DNA of 64,000 nt from Dendrophyllia cribrosa (Eukaryota > Cnidaria > Anthozoa > Scleractinia > Dendrophylliidae): positions 46,730,894-46,794,893 of the forward strand of contig JAJLRJ010000005.1 in assembly GCA_024195265.1 (NCBI GenBank), given 5' to 3'. The position numbers were made by a program, and so were the translations under genes. Positions 42,111-54,000 of the stretch are shown piece after piece; the first letter of the stretch is position 1, and the number at the start of each line of letters is the position of its first letter. The notes under the pieces were generated by a model. It saw only the letters and a list, made by a program, of their open reading frames with translations. It did no database searches and had not been told where the DNA came from.

Positions 42111-42559
42111 GACAAAGAAAGATTTTTTGTACATATACAGGACGAAGAAAGATTTTTTTAAAATAAAAGCCGCTATTCACTTACAGGTACAGTTACAGTA
42201 ACGTTTTACACATGCAACTCACACAATAAAAGGAATACAAAAAAAAAACACTTGGAAAGCATGCATTTTGTTGAGAAATTAGACCACTTTTTAACAAAGG
42301 CAGTGCGTCTTTTTCTCAACAATGTATTTCTCTATTTCGATTTTTTTCTTGTACACGAGTAAAAAAAAACTGATATTTTTTATCATCTGCCAAAGAATTA
42401 ATATATAGAAAATATTTTCCAATTACTATCAAATGATTAGTAAAGGTAATCATACGGTTTCGAGTTCAATTTGGGATTAATTTGCACGAGTGAGTTTTTG
42501 AAAAACTCACAAGTGCAAATTAATCCCAAATTGAACGAGAATTTTTTGATTTGTAATTT

Positions 42560-42655
42560 GCACTGGTGTTACACTTTTTGCACTGGTGTTACACTTTTTG
42601 CACTGGTGTTACACTTTTTGCACTGGTGTTACACTTTTTGCACCGGTGTTACACT
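42560..42655. repeat. 20-bp minisatellite, five copies
   Basis: CACTGGTGTTACACTTTTTG is repeated five times, with one CACCGG variant. The open frames over it are artefacts. Confidence 0.9.
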
Positions 42656-42659
42656 TAAA

Positions 42660-44220
42660 CTGCACTGCTCTTAGCCAATCAGAATTGAGTAATTTTTTCA
42701 TGTATATTATTATAAACATGACTTTCTCAGTTCTTGGTGAGAACAGTCTTCTTCTTTTTGGGCAATGAATTATACCAAGAGGTGAACTCAGACAAAAAAC
42801 TCTCATCTACTAAATGCGAGATCGTTTGCTCGATTTTGGTGCAAAAAATACAAAACGGGTAGTTTTTTTTCTTCATTTTATTCGGAATCAGTTGTTGGTG
42901 TACAGGATGTTGTGAACTATCTTTTATTCAAAAACGGATATAGCTCTACTTCTTTCGTCACGTAAAATGGAAGGGAATATATATTTTGTTTTATGTGAAC
43001 GCAACACTATACCAATGTTCTCACTCTAAAGGCCTATTGGACCACGCTACATGTCTGAGACAAGAATAATTACTGTAAAAATCTAATAATTGTTTTTTAT
43101 ACATATGAAATGATGTTTGAAATGCAGTGGAATTTGAAATAAAATAAAACTTCAAGTTGATACAACTTGACTAGAGTAGTTCATGATCACTTACCGTAAT
43201 TGGTTTTTAAGATTAAAAAAGGCATCTTATTTGTACTAAATTGTGTAAGATTAAAACTGAAATGAACTCGTTTGCATGTTAAAGGGTAGATGAACACACA
43301 CAAAAACCAATGCCCTATTTACCATGAACCCTGCCCTACGTTCCGTCATTTTTTTCTATTTGTTTCCCTCTTCTATTACCCTAACTAACTTCTTCAACAG
43401 TTAAACAATGTCAAAAAAGTGGAAAGTAAGAGAAACATTTACGAACGGCATACGCCAGATTGCAAACAGTACACAAACACGATAATTTGAGGTCATATGA
43501 GCTACCAGGCTTCTGGTCAGCCATTGTAGGGTTATTTTCGCGAATTCTAAGCCCTCGGGAAATAAAAGACTTTAGGGTGAAAGCAAACGCGAACAGCGGC
43601 GTCCCCGCAAACTGAAGTAACGGCGGAGAATAGACAAGAGGCAAGAGGAACAAAATATTAAAACAATATAACTTTGGTCGCAAAAATATATATGATTTCA
43701 CTTTTATTATTTTCTCCGCCGTAAGGATCAGTTTACCGCGCATTATTTTTGTTCAAGATTTTCTGCGGATCCAGATGTTTGTCATTGCGCCACTTCTTAC
43801 TGCCGTAACAGTAACGGATCCAGGGGGAGGGGCTCGGGCACCAGTTCAAGTGTATGCCCCTCCCTTCCCCTGGAAGTATATTCTTGTCTCGGACCACTGG
43901 AGGTTGCGAATGAAGTGCAGGACCTTCGATCGAACGTACATCGCCGTTCACCGGTCTTTCTGCGCTGCATTTGCAACCAGTTTTAACATCGAAATGGCAG
44001 CTATTTCAAGGGGAATGTTTATAAAGTTATCAGCTGAAAACTGCAGCATTCTTAGCATGCATTGTCGCTGGATGCAGATACATGTCAGATATTCTAGACG
44101 AGTGTCTGGACTTTGCTGTGAACCGAGGGTCCGATATTCATCCACAAGGTATGGTACCCGTCTGTCGTTGGGACATGGCTAGTTCTGTTGTCCATTACAA
44201 CCTATGCCGTAATATGCTAG
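42660..44220. other. Intergenic DNA with repeat fragments only
   Basis: This is the spacer between the two ACSF2 copies. It contains a partial GGATCCAGG element (about 43805-43872) and a CATTTCAAGGGGAATGTTTA relative (43935-44155). No gene was recognised. Confidence 0.5.
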
Positions 44221-44405
44221 CAAAATCTCATTGAAATGTTTTCATGCATACGGGATTGCAGAATACCCGGCCCATTCATTTACATGTGTTGGTTCGCTTT
44301 AGAGAACGAGGTAAATCAGAGGAGGAGGCAAATAACACTATTGTTTTTCAATGAGATGCAAATAAGTGGGCCGGGTTTTCTGCAATTTAGCCATGCATAC
44401 TCTAG
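44220..44405. mobile_element. Foldback miniature element
   Basis: CATGCATACGGGATTGCAGA and a GGCCCATTCATTTACATG block near the left pair with ATGCAAATAAGTGGGCC and TGCAATTTAGCCATGCAT near the right. It is non-coding and intergenic. Confidence 0.65.
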
Positions 44406-44600
44406 TGATAATGTGGCAATGCAAGAATCACGAGACATGACAAGATTAGCTTTTTCGTTTGTTTGTAAACAATAGGGGCCAACAATAGCTCTTTAGCCCA
44501 AGATCGCGAAGAAATGGCTGTTAAACACGAAGTTCCGGTATAAAAGGAGCCTGGCCTGGCCATTCTCACCTCAAGTCGTCAATCAACCACTGAAGCATAA

Positions 44601-45046
44601 AGGCCGGCACACACTAGGGGACATGTTGCGGGGACATGCAGCGGGGACATGTTGCAGCGACAGTTTTCCTCGTTTTGCGAAAAAGTTTTGTTGTGGGGAC
44701 AAAATTTGGTCCCCGCAACAGGTTGCATGAAATTCAGCTGGTTTGAATTTGTGCGTCATGAAGCGGGGACAAAATGACCCCCATTTTGATGTCGCATTGT
44801 GTGCACTGCTCTTGCAAACTTTCCCCGCTATGAAATAGAAATGAACCAATAAAAATGCGCCATTGATTATCCCATGAGCCTTCAGTAGCAGGCACCCTCG
44901 GTGATTTCTATGATTTTTATACCTCAACCCGCTTTGTGTGCACCAGCTTGTGTACTGTCCCTGCAACATGCGCCTATGCTGTGCACATGAAGGGGCTTGT
45001 TCCCGCTTTATGTTCCTGCAACATGTCCCCTAGTGTGTGCCGGCCT
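44601..45046. mobile_element. PIF/Harbinger-like MITE
   Basis: The terminal inverted repeats AGGCCGGCACACACTAGGGG continue through ACATGTTGC, and a TAA duplication sits on both sides (44598-44600, 45047-45049). The interior repeats GCGGGGACA and ACATGTTGC. Three-base TWA duplications are typical of PIF/Harbinger. It is 446 bp and non-coding. Confidence 0.82.
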
Positions 45047-45244
45047 TAAACAACTGTTAAAAAACATGCGTCATTACTAAGACCATTGCTAACACAATTT
45101 GGAAAAACTTTATGAAGGTTATATCAGAAGTCTTTTTGAACTTCTATTTCTTTTTTTGCTTAGGTAAAATCTTGGTTTAATTAGATTTTTGAAGCAAATA
45201 TATTTAAAGGATGTGCAAGTTAACCACGTTTTGTGACTAAAGAC

Positions 45245-46910
45245 GGGTGTCTGTAAAACCAGGAATCGACCTGGAACACCCCGGAACACCCCAGAACCTG
45301 CCCGGGAACATCCCGGAACAGCCCCGGAACACCGCTGGAACACCCCAGAAGACCCTCGGAACCTAATCGGAACCTAATCAGAACACCCCGGAACATACTA
45401 AAAGTAAATTCAAAGGCTCCTTTGAAGACGATTCTGCACACCTATTGATCCTTTCCTCTCCTAGGCATTTTGCTCCACGTACCCCCCCCCCCCCCAACCC
45501 ACTGCGTCCAACTCCTTGCCCCAATAAATGACTTCTATTGGGGATTCACATCACCTCACACTTTAAGACTGACCATACAAAATTGGCCGGTAAAACTTAT
45601 GCGACAAAATTTTATTTTCGCTAAACATAGTCTCCTATTCAGCTGTTATTTGTGTGGTCTCGCAAAGCTCCTGATCCTGCACAAATAATGGCTATGCAGG
45701 AGACTACACAAACCCTGGATGTTGTGTAAAAAAACACTGGGGTTTGTGTCTGGAATTTTTGTTAATGATTTAGGTTTTGAAGAAAGGCAAATTCATAAAA
45801 GGACCTCTGGCGAGAGGTTACACCTTAAAAGTAAGCACAACTACTTCTGTGACTTTATAATATCTCAGCAGGAGGTAGTTTTTATGCCTGAGTGAGCGTC
45901 TCTTTCAGAGCACTTTGTTGGCATCTTTGACGAGTAAGGGAAGGACCATTTTATACGTAACGGGGAGTGGGTAATTACCAAAAATACATTCCTGCACTGC
46001 AAAAGTAGAGGGGAAAAAAATTGTGCAAAGTGAGTTAAAGAAAAGAAAATTATGGAACAATCTCAAAAAAAATTCTTGCACAGCCTCAAGACCGAAAAAA
46101 ATTCATGCTCTGTTAAAATTACCCAGCTCCCCTCCCTCCCCCCCCCCCCCCCTCAAAAATAAAAGTGGTCCATCCCTACCCTATAGCATCTATAGCATGG
46201 CAGAAGAAAAAGCAGCTATGTAACAACGGATTAGTCTGGTTTTCATCATAGTTTTCTTCATTCAGGTGTAAAAACTACCTCCTGCCAAGATAAAAGCTAC
46301 TGCACCGCCTTGAGTGGCAGATCAGACGTAGGTGAAGGTAGGTGTAATGTCTCGCCAGAGGTCCTTTCTGGAAAAAACATAGATCTGTAAAAAAATTCCA
46401 GACACAAACCCCAGTTTGTTTTTTACACATCATCCAGGGTTCACGTAGTCTCCTATGCAGCCGTTTTGTGTGCAGGATCAGGAGTGTTGCGTGATGACAC
46501 AAACAACGGCTGCATAGGAGACTAAGATTTGCAAAAATAAAATTTTGTCGAGTAAGTTTTACCGGCCAATTCTGCATGGTCAGTCTTAAAATGTGAGGTT
46601 ATGTGAAAAGTCATTTATTGGGGCAGCGAGTTAGACGCAGTGGGTTGGGGAGGGGAAGGGGGGTGGGGGGGGGTGGGGACCATAGAGCAAAATGACTAGG
46701 AGAGGGGAGAGTCAATAGGTGTGCAGGAGCCTTTGATTTACTATTTAGTGCGTTCCAGGGTGTTCCTGTTAGGTTCCTAGGGTGTTCCAGGGGTGTTCCG
46801 TGGTGTTCCGTGCTGTTCTGGGGTGTGCCGCTGATGTTCTGGGGGTGTTCCTGGGTGATCCGGGTAGGTTCCTGGGTGTTCTGGGTCGATTCCAGATTTT
46901 ACGGACACCC
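45245..46910. mobile_element. 1.67-kb foldback transposon with about 650-bp arms
   Basis: Outer ends GGGTGTCTGTAAAA and, inverted, TTTTACGGACACCC start arms that stay complementary almost to the centre (about 45895-46260). Just inside each end is a short tandem array of CCGGAACACC (left) or its complement (right). Further in, both arms have AATTGGCCGGTAAAACTTAT and TAGTCTCCTAT. No transposase frame was found, so it is non-autonomous. An approximate 8-base flank match, CTAAAGAC/CTAAAAGA, is weak. Confidence 0.8.
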
Positions 46911-47475
46911 CTAAAAGATGCCTTAATTTGCATTTCACACCCAAAAGGTGTGAAATCGGGGAGGAGCTAAGCCTTTTATACCAGAACTTTGTGTTTAACT
47001 GTAAAATCAATATTTTCCCACTATGGAGTTAGGGTTAGTAGGTTGGTTAGGGTTGGTAGGTCTCATAGGGACCTACACAACAATTGTTTTTTTTTCTTTC
47101 GTTTAACGCCCGCACTTTTTGATTATGCATGTACCTGTGTTTTTTCTTTAGCCGTTCTATTGTTATGGCTTTTGTTTCAGTTTTAATAATGCTATGCATA
47201 ACTAATCTTTGGGATTATACGGAATCAATTAACAACAATAAACAAACTTGAATTTTGGACAGTTGATTGTTTGTGGCAGTTAACAGCAAGTAAACTCAAC
47301 CCTCTACAGTCAAACCTGTATTAATTAAGCAGACACCCTCGGGACCCAGTCCCTACCGTCCGCTTAATACAGGGTGTCCACTTGACATCGCACAAAAATA
47401 GTTAATTATTGACCCTCTTACATCTCCACCTTTATTATACCCACTCATACTGATTTCATTGCATTTTAATTCATA

Positions 47476-47930
47476 CAGTCAACTCTCTCTTAACAGACAC
47501 CTCTATAAGACAGACATCTGGTGTTGGTCCCTGCCATTTTCAGTCATTTTACTGTAGCTAAACTCTCTATAAAATGGACACCACTCTAAGTACACTTGAC
47601 AACAGACACTTTGAAACCATCAACAGACACTTGAGAAGTGCTTTTTTTAGTGAAAAATGCTTCAAAACAGAAAAGTAGGTGCTGAATATGAACAAACGAG
47701 TCCACTTTTCTAATATTATTTCTAATGTTCCAGTTTTTTGGTTTTGCTTAAGTAAACAACTTAATTTAAACAGACTTAAAACAGACATGTATTCATTGTG
47801 CATAGTTTCAGCTTTATTATCTCAGAATTACTGGTGTCACATTGCCTCAACTCTCTATAAGCCAGACACCTCTCTAAGACAGACAGCTGGGGCTGGTCCC
47901 GACGGTGTCCATCTTAGAGAGAGTTGAATG
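47476..47930. mobile_element. Pogo/Tigger-like MITE with TA duplication
   Basis: Left end CAGTCAACTCTCTCTTA and right end TTAGAGAGAGTTGAATG are inverted copies flanked by TA on both sides. The motif CCTCTATAAGACAGACA is repeated inside. A truncated cousin begins at 47307 (CAGTCAAACCTGTATTAA). They lie upstream of the first visible exon of ACSF2 copy 2. Confidence 0.78.
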
Positions 47931-48043
47931 TAAACCTAATTTGCAACTGTCTACATCGCATTGATTTACTTTTTATTGGAAAACACGCTTTCGTAAAATC
48001 CCACAATCTAATAAAAAATATGTTCTAAAACACTCTTTCGCAG

Positions 48044-51000
48044 TTCCCATGAGCTAGAGAAACTCAAATACAGTTACTGTCAAGGCTTGTCTTCAAAACC
48101 TTTAATTTGTGATACAGTTGGCCAGAGATTTGACAGAACAGTGGATAAATTTCCAGACCGTGACGCATATGTCTTCTGCGGAGACAATCGAAGGGCAACA
48201 TTTGCTGAATTTCAAGAGGAAGTAAGCATTTACCCCTTAAAAGACTAATCCATATGTACTAATTATGTACAAATTGTCCTCTTCCTGTTCTTTGTATAAA
48301 CATGTTGCCATTTGGAAGAATCTGTGTGTGTATTATAAATTTTAGGTATAGTGGCACAGGTGGCCCACTTATTTACCTCGTTGTCTGCTTGACAGTACAT
48401 ACCTTTCAATAACATGCATTTTTATACACTTAAGTTATGTACTGTTGATATTAGGTGAATGATCTTGCAGCTGGACTTGTTGCCATGGGTTTAAAGAAAG
48501 GTGACCGTGTGGGGATGTGGGGTCCTAACATGAGAGAATGGGTCATTACTCAGTTTGCCACTGCTAAAGCTGGATTAGTCCTGGTTAGTACATGGTAAAA
48601 ATGCAATACATGTTCTGCATGTGAACTGTTAGTGGAAATGATGCATTTATTTTAACTGAGCAGTCTTAATAACAGCATAGTTTATCATCTAAAGAGCAGC
48701 TGATGATCTCTTCAAAACAACAAAACAAGAGGGCATCATTTAGTTATGTAATTGAGATGGATATTAGAATGATTAAAGTGGATTGAATTTGTTTGGAACT
48801 TGAACTGCATGGGAACAAGTTATGAAGCTTGGAAAAGACCACAACAAATTAAATGCAAGGATCTGATTTCTGCCAATTATTACTAATAATGATGATGATG
48901 TTGTTGTTGATGATGATGTTGATGTTGATGATGATGATGATGATGATGATAAATTTATCATTGATAATTGAATGGCATCAATTATTTGAATGTGTGTACC
49001 AGTTCACTTACGGCAATTACCTTATTGTATTTACGTTCATTTTCTAGGTCAATGTTAATCCTGCTTATCAAATCCCAGAAATGGAGTATGCTCTGAAAAA
49101 GGTAATTACCACAATCAAGAGAACTTCCATTCCTTCCTCTACATACTAAATACTTGCTGGTTAAATATAATTGATGTTGTCTTATTATTGAATCTTAGGT
49201 TGGCTGCAAGGCACTCATAATGGCAGATCAGTTTAAAACCCAGGATTACTACAACATGTTAACTCATGTCGTACATGAGCTGCCACACTCAAAACCAGGA
49301 GATCTCTACAGTGAAAGGTGATTACGTTTGTGCTCTGAAAAATAAACCAACTCACTATCTTTCACCCAGATGGTCTCTTGCATGGGTGTGGTTAGACTTC
49401 ACACTTTGTGATTTGCAGACATGGTAATAATTCTATGGTCCACAACTGCTGGATCTAAAACAACCCGGTTTCTGTAGCATAAAGCAATTAGGGGTATTGC
49501 TGCACCCCCTAAATGGCATGCCAGTCCTTCTTAACCCTTTAAGCCCTAATATCAAAATTTAAATTCTCATTTCTAGTCCTATACATTTTTCCTATAGAAG
49601 TAGTGGGTAGAAATTGTTTGGATATCAAGAGAACACATCTTGTGTGATCATGTCCTTAATTCTCATGACCTTTTTGATTGATAAGGCATTAATATTACAA
49701 GGAGAAATTTGATGCTGATCACTCTTAGGGCTTAAAGGGTTTTAGAGGTAATACCCCTCAGTATTGTGTTTGCCAGGAACCCATTTAGATACTTGAGAGA
49801 CAATATGGAGTATTTAGTTTCTTGTTCAAACAATACAGCATAATAGAGGTGACCACTAACCACTAGACCTCCGTGTCTTCTCCATGCAACCCTAAAATTC
49901 CCGCATATACTCAGAGTAAAAAAGAGAGGGTGGACTGTTTGAATCATGACATAAATGCATGAATTAACACAAGGTTGCAAAAATTAACATTCATTTGCAT
50001 ATATTATACAGTGGAATCCCGATTTTTCGAATACTCAATTTTTCGAAACTCCCGATTATTCGAACCAAAACTCGTTTCCCTTGGATTTGATTTCAGTCAA
50101 TACCACCTTCAATTTTTCTAACTCCTGATTTTCGGAACCAATTTCCGTTTCCCTTGGAGGTTTGAAAAATCGGGATTCCACTGTACATAAATATACATAA
50201 TTTATTACTGATATTACCCGCAGAGTTCCTGATCTTAAGTTGGTGGCGGTGGCAAGTAACGATCATGACAGAGAGTTCAGGTGGGTATCTTCATATGATA
50301 CCTTTCCTTTCCTTTTAAATTCCCAAGAAAAATTTCAAATTTCATTTTGTGATGACCATGTAAAAGTACTGTCAAAAAGATTTCATTTGAATGGTCACAC
50401 CACAGGATTTCGTTAACAGACTCAAAAGTTAGAACTACAGTCAAACCTCTATTAAGCGGTCACCCTCGGGGAATAACCAACTGACTGCTTAATAGAGGTG
50501 ACCGCTTAAAAGAGGTCAAGTTTACAGTAAATATGGGGGGCTATTTAATTCCGGGGATTTGTTAACCCATTCGCTCCTACACCAGCCAAAACCGGCCGTA
50601 CAAGACTCCACTGCTTTAAAAAATTGCAACTTTCTCAATTGCGCGAACATTGCCCTAACTAGCAGTTGTGAGCATTGACTAGAAAGTCGCTCAAATTGAG
50701 ATACCCAATAAACACAAAAAAGTCAGCAATTTTTGCAGAATATCAGCGTTTGAATTTGGACAATAACAAAAATTACCGTTTTTAACGTCATAGAAAAACA
50801 ACAAAAATCACGTTTTTGCCTTTAGTTTTTTTTATTCAAATCATTGTGGCAAACCCAAAAGTCAACATTTACAGCAAAATTCAGTCCTAGTCCTAGCTTA
50901 GCAGTGAATTTTTTTGCTCTTATTCGTTGCTCGGGCCGAGCTACAGCTTCTTATTCTAGGGCATACTCACCTTGCCTCGATTTTCAACATCACCACCGCA

Positions 51001-54000
51001 CTGCAAGCTGGGAAATAAGGAGATTTTTCGACAGCGTTCATTCCGTCCTCCACACTTTTCATATATATACTAAGTCCACAGCCACTCTGACCCACCGCCG
51101 AAATTTCGCGCTTGTTGTGTTCTCCTGTGGTCGCAACTTCCAAAATATGCCGCGGTAGGTCGAGAAATTCATCCAGAGTCGAGTCCCAAAGCTACTTCGT
51201 TTCCAGGCAGCCATTTTTCCAGTTCAACGAGCAACGAGCCAAATTCGTAAACGAAGTACAACACCTAACTCGCTTTGTTGAGAAGTGGACTCTGAACTAC
51301 CTTCAAGCTTAATGATGCTCATCAGGCAGCTACTACCCATGTAAAATGGCCACCGGGATCCCGCCAAGATCCCGGCGGGAATCCCGGCGGGAGACGGGAT
51401 CCCGCCGGGAATTGGATTTCCCGGCGAGAATCCCGCCGGGATCTTGCCAAGAAAAAAATTCCCGCCGGGATGTAGGAGGGAATCCCGGAGGGGATCCTGG
51501 CGGGAATCCCGTCTTCCGGCGGGAATCCCGTCTCCCGGCGGGATCCCGCCGGGAAATCCGTTTCCCGGCGAGAATCCCGCCGGGATCATGCTAAGAAAAA
51601 TTCCCGCCAAGATATACTTTCGTTTCCCGGCGGGAATCCCATCTACTGCCGGGATCCCGCCGGGAAATGAATTTCTTGGCGGGATCCCGGCGAGAATCCT
51701 GGCAAGAAAAAAAATTTTGCCGCGATCCCTCCGGGAAACTTGACAAGAAAAAAAAATCCTGTTTAAGATTAATAACGGCTCCAATACCAATATCTTGGCA
51801 AACTCAACGAGTAACGTCTTAAATCCCGACAAGAAAAAGCTGGTCTTGACAAATTCTTTTCAGATCTCGATGCGTTTAATAGTGCTGCGGTGTCGGAGAT
51901 GCGGTGAGATTAATAGATTGGAAGACAGGGAGAGTTTAACGAAATACGCGATCGATATTGACAAGATAATCGCGCTCCGGTGGACGTTTTTGTTATTAAA
52001 GATAGCGAGGTTGTAATGAAACTGTCAGAGTTTGGAAAATGTTGGTAATATGCTCAGGTCAGAGACTAACAGCAAATGCAGCGATTTATGAAAAACGATC
52101 TGAAGATTGTTGGGAAATCGAGGCTAGCATGCTGCCGATCTTTTTTTCAAAACTTGTTTTATTTGTTCGAACTAATAAGCTGCACTTTCCTTCATCGGAC
52201 GGAGTTTTATTCACATCGCTGATCATCAACTTCGCACGGATATTCCGACGACAAATGATTACGCAGTTCTGTGATTTGAAAACCGGCACTTCTTTTAGGC
52301 TTATTATAATGTCTTTGGCTTCCACAACAATAGTCCATTTGATGTCTCTTTAGTCTTACCTGATTGTTTTATAGTTTAATTTGTGTCTCAACAACAACTT
52401 CAATCTACGCGTGATGACTTGCACGTCCCGAGGGCCGAGGCTGGTGAAAGTGGCGCGAAAAACCCACAAAGATCGTGAATCCGGCGTTGTGATTGGTTGA
52501 TTTCAATTATCACGGGTGGCGCCCGGCTTGCGTACGATAAAAAAATTCTGAAATTTTAACCACTGTATGCAGAAAAACTATCATCTTCAAAATATTCTTT
52601 CCGAGGCAAAAAAAAGTTAAAGAGTTAAGTTTCATTAAGCTTGTGTCCTTATTGGTAAATGCTGAAATAATTTGGAAGGAATTAATGCGAGTAAGAACGG
52701 ACCCGGACTTCAGACCGACGGCGAAAACAGCCCAGCTACCTGAACAAACACTGAAATGCGAGCAATCAAGGAGTGTAAGAAAGGAAAGACTTTTTGGAAA
52801 TATTAGATGTTGTGGATGAAGTTACCGTTTAAAATGAGTTTGAATGCCGAATGGTCAATGTTAATACTGACATGCCGCTAATTAGGATCATTTTTGACGT
52901 GTGGAAAATCTGGCCGTCGCTGATTTGAACTTTCGAGAACTTGCTATCAAGAAATAATATTTATTGTTTGCAAGATTTCATTTGCTCAAGCATTCAATGT
53001 GAAAAGGTTAGTGACTTTTGTTGTTCATTCAATATTACACTTAAAACCTTTAGGATTGTATTTTCTTGTATTAAAAAGGAAGAAAAGAGAAAAACTGAGC
53101 TTATGAGCTGAACTACCGTAATTGGCTTTTTCTGTGTCAACAAACTTTGCACGTGATGTTGATTTCACTTAACAGAAGTTATAAATAGTTGTCACGTTTT
53201 GCGACGTTATTAGTTTTATTTTGAAGCATATTTATCGGATTAGCCCTATAGTTTAATACCCCGTTTTTAGTTTTAAAATCCAAATTGCTCGATTTTGCTG
53301 GAAAATGATTTTTAAAAACTTTTATAAGATAACGTTCGCTCAAGCGCGGCTCACATCGGTTTCCTGGAAAACCAGGATCGGGGATCGAGGATCGAGGATC
53401 GAGGTCGGGGATCGGGGATCGGGGATCGGGGATCGGGGATAAAAAAATTAAAAAATAAATAAAAAATATAAATAAAAACTGAAAATAAAAAAAGTGATAA
53501 ATATTGTGACTCGCATACAGGACAATTTCACACGCCTGACTCACAATTCCGGACTACTTGTTCATTAAAGCTCCTGTCATTAACCATTAACGTTAAAAAC
53601 TGAATTTGGTTTCCACCCAAAATAGTCCAGTGTGCGGCGCTATTTATATGTTGCGTTTGAGTTCCAATAACAAGCTAAAAGGTCTTGTTTTGAGTCGAGA
53701 TACGCGTGATCTTGGCAAGATCGCGCTGAGATTTCGAGCTTCGCACCGCGACAGGCATACTATTCACGTTAGATCACGTTAATGATCTTATCGGCTTAAA
53801 CAAGTGAAGATACAGCGTAGATCACAGTGAAAAACTATGTGGAGCATACTGTGGATGAATTTCAGGAAAATATCTCCGTTTGCTGTAGCACATATGTGTA
53901 AATAAACCACACTAGAGTCTCATTGTTCAAATTGTGTTTGCATTAGATACTCTGACTAGGTTTTTTCCATGTCAAGTTGACTTCTGAGTTTTATTTTATA

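Noticed and set aside
42558..42674. A Cys/Thr/Trp-rich short peptide gene
   Set aside because: It is the translation of the 20-bp minisatellite at 42560-42655.
47028..47300. A first exon for ACSF2 copy 2
   Set aside because: No ATG-led frame with a phase-2 donor and presequence-like composition was found in the stretch examined before 48044.
51224..51832. A 202-codon Gly-Ile-Pro-rich frame
   Set aside because: It is a translation of the palindromic GGGATCCCGCCGGGA array; the right array gives similar false frames in several phases.
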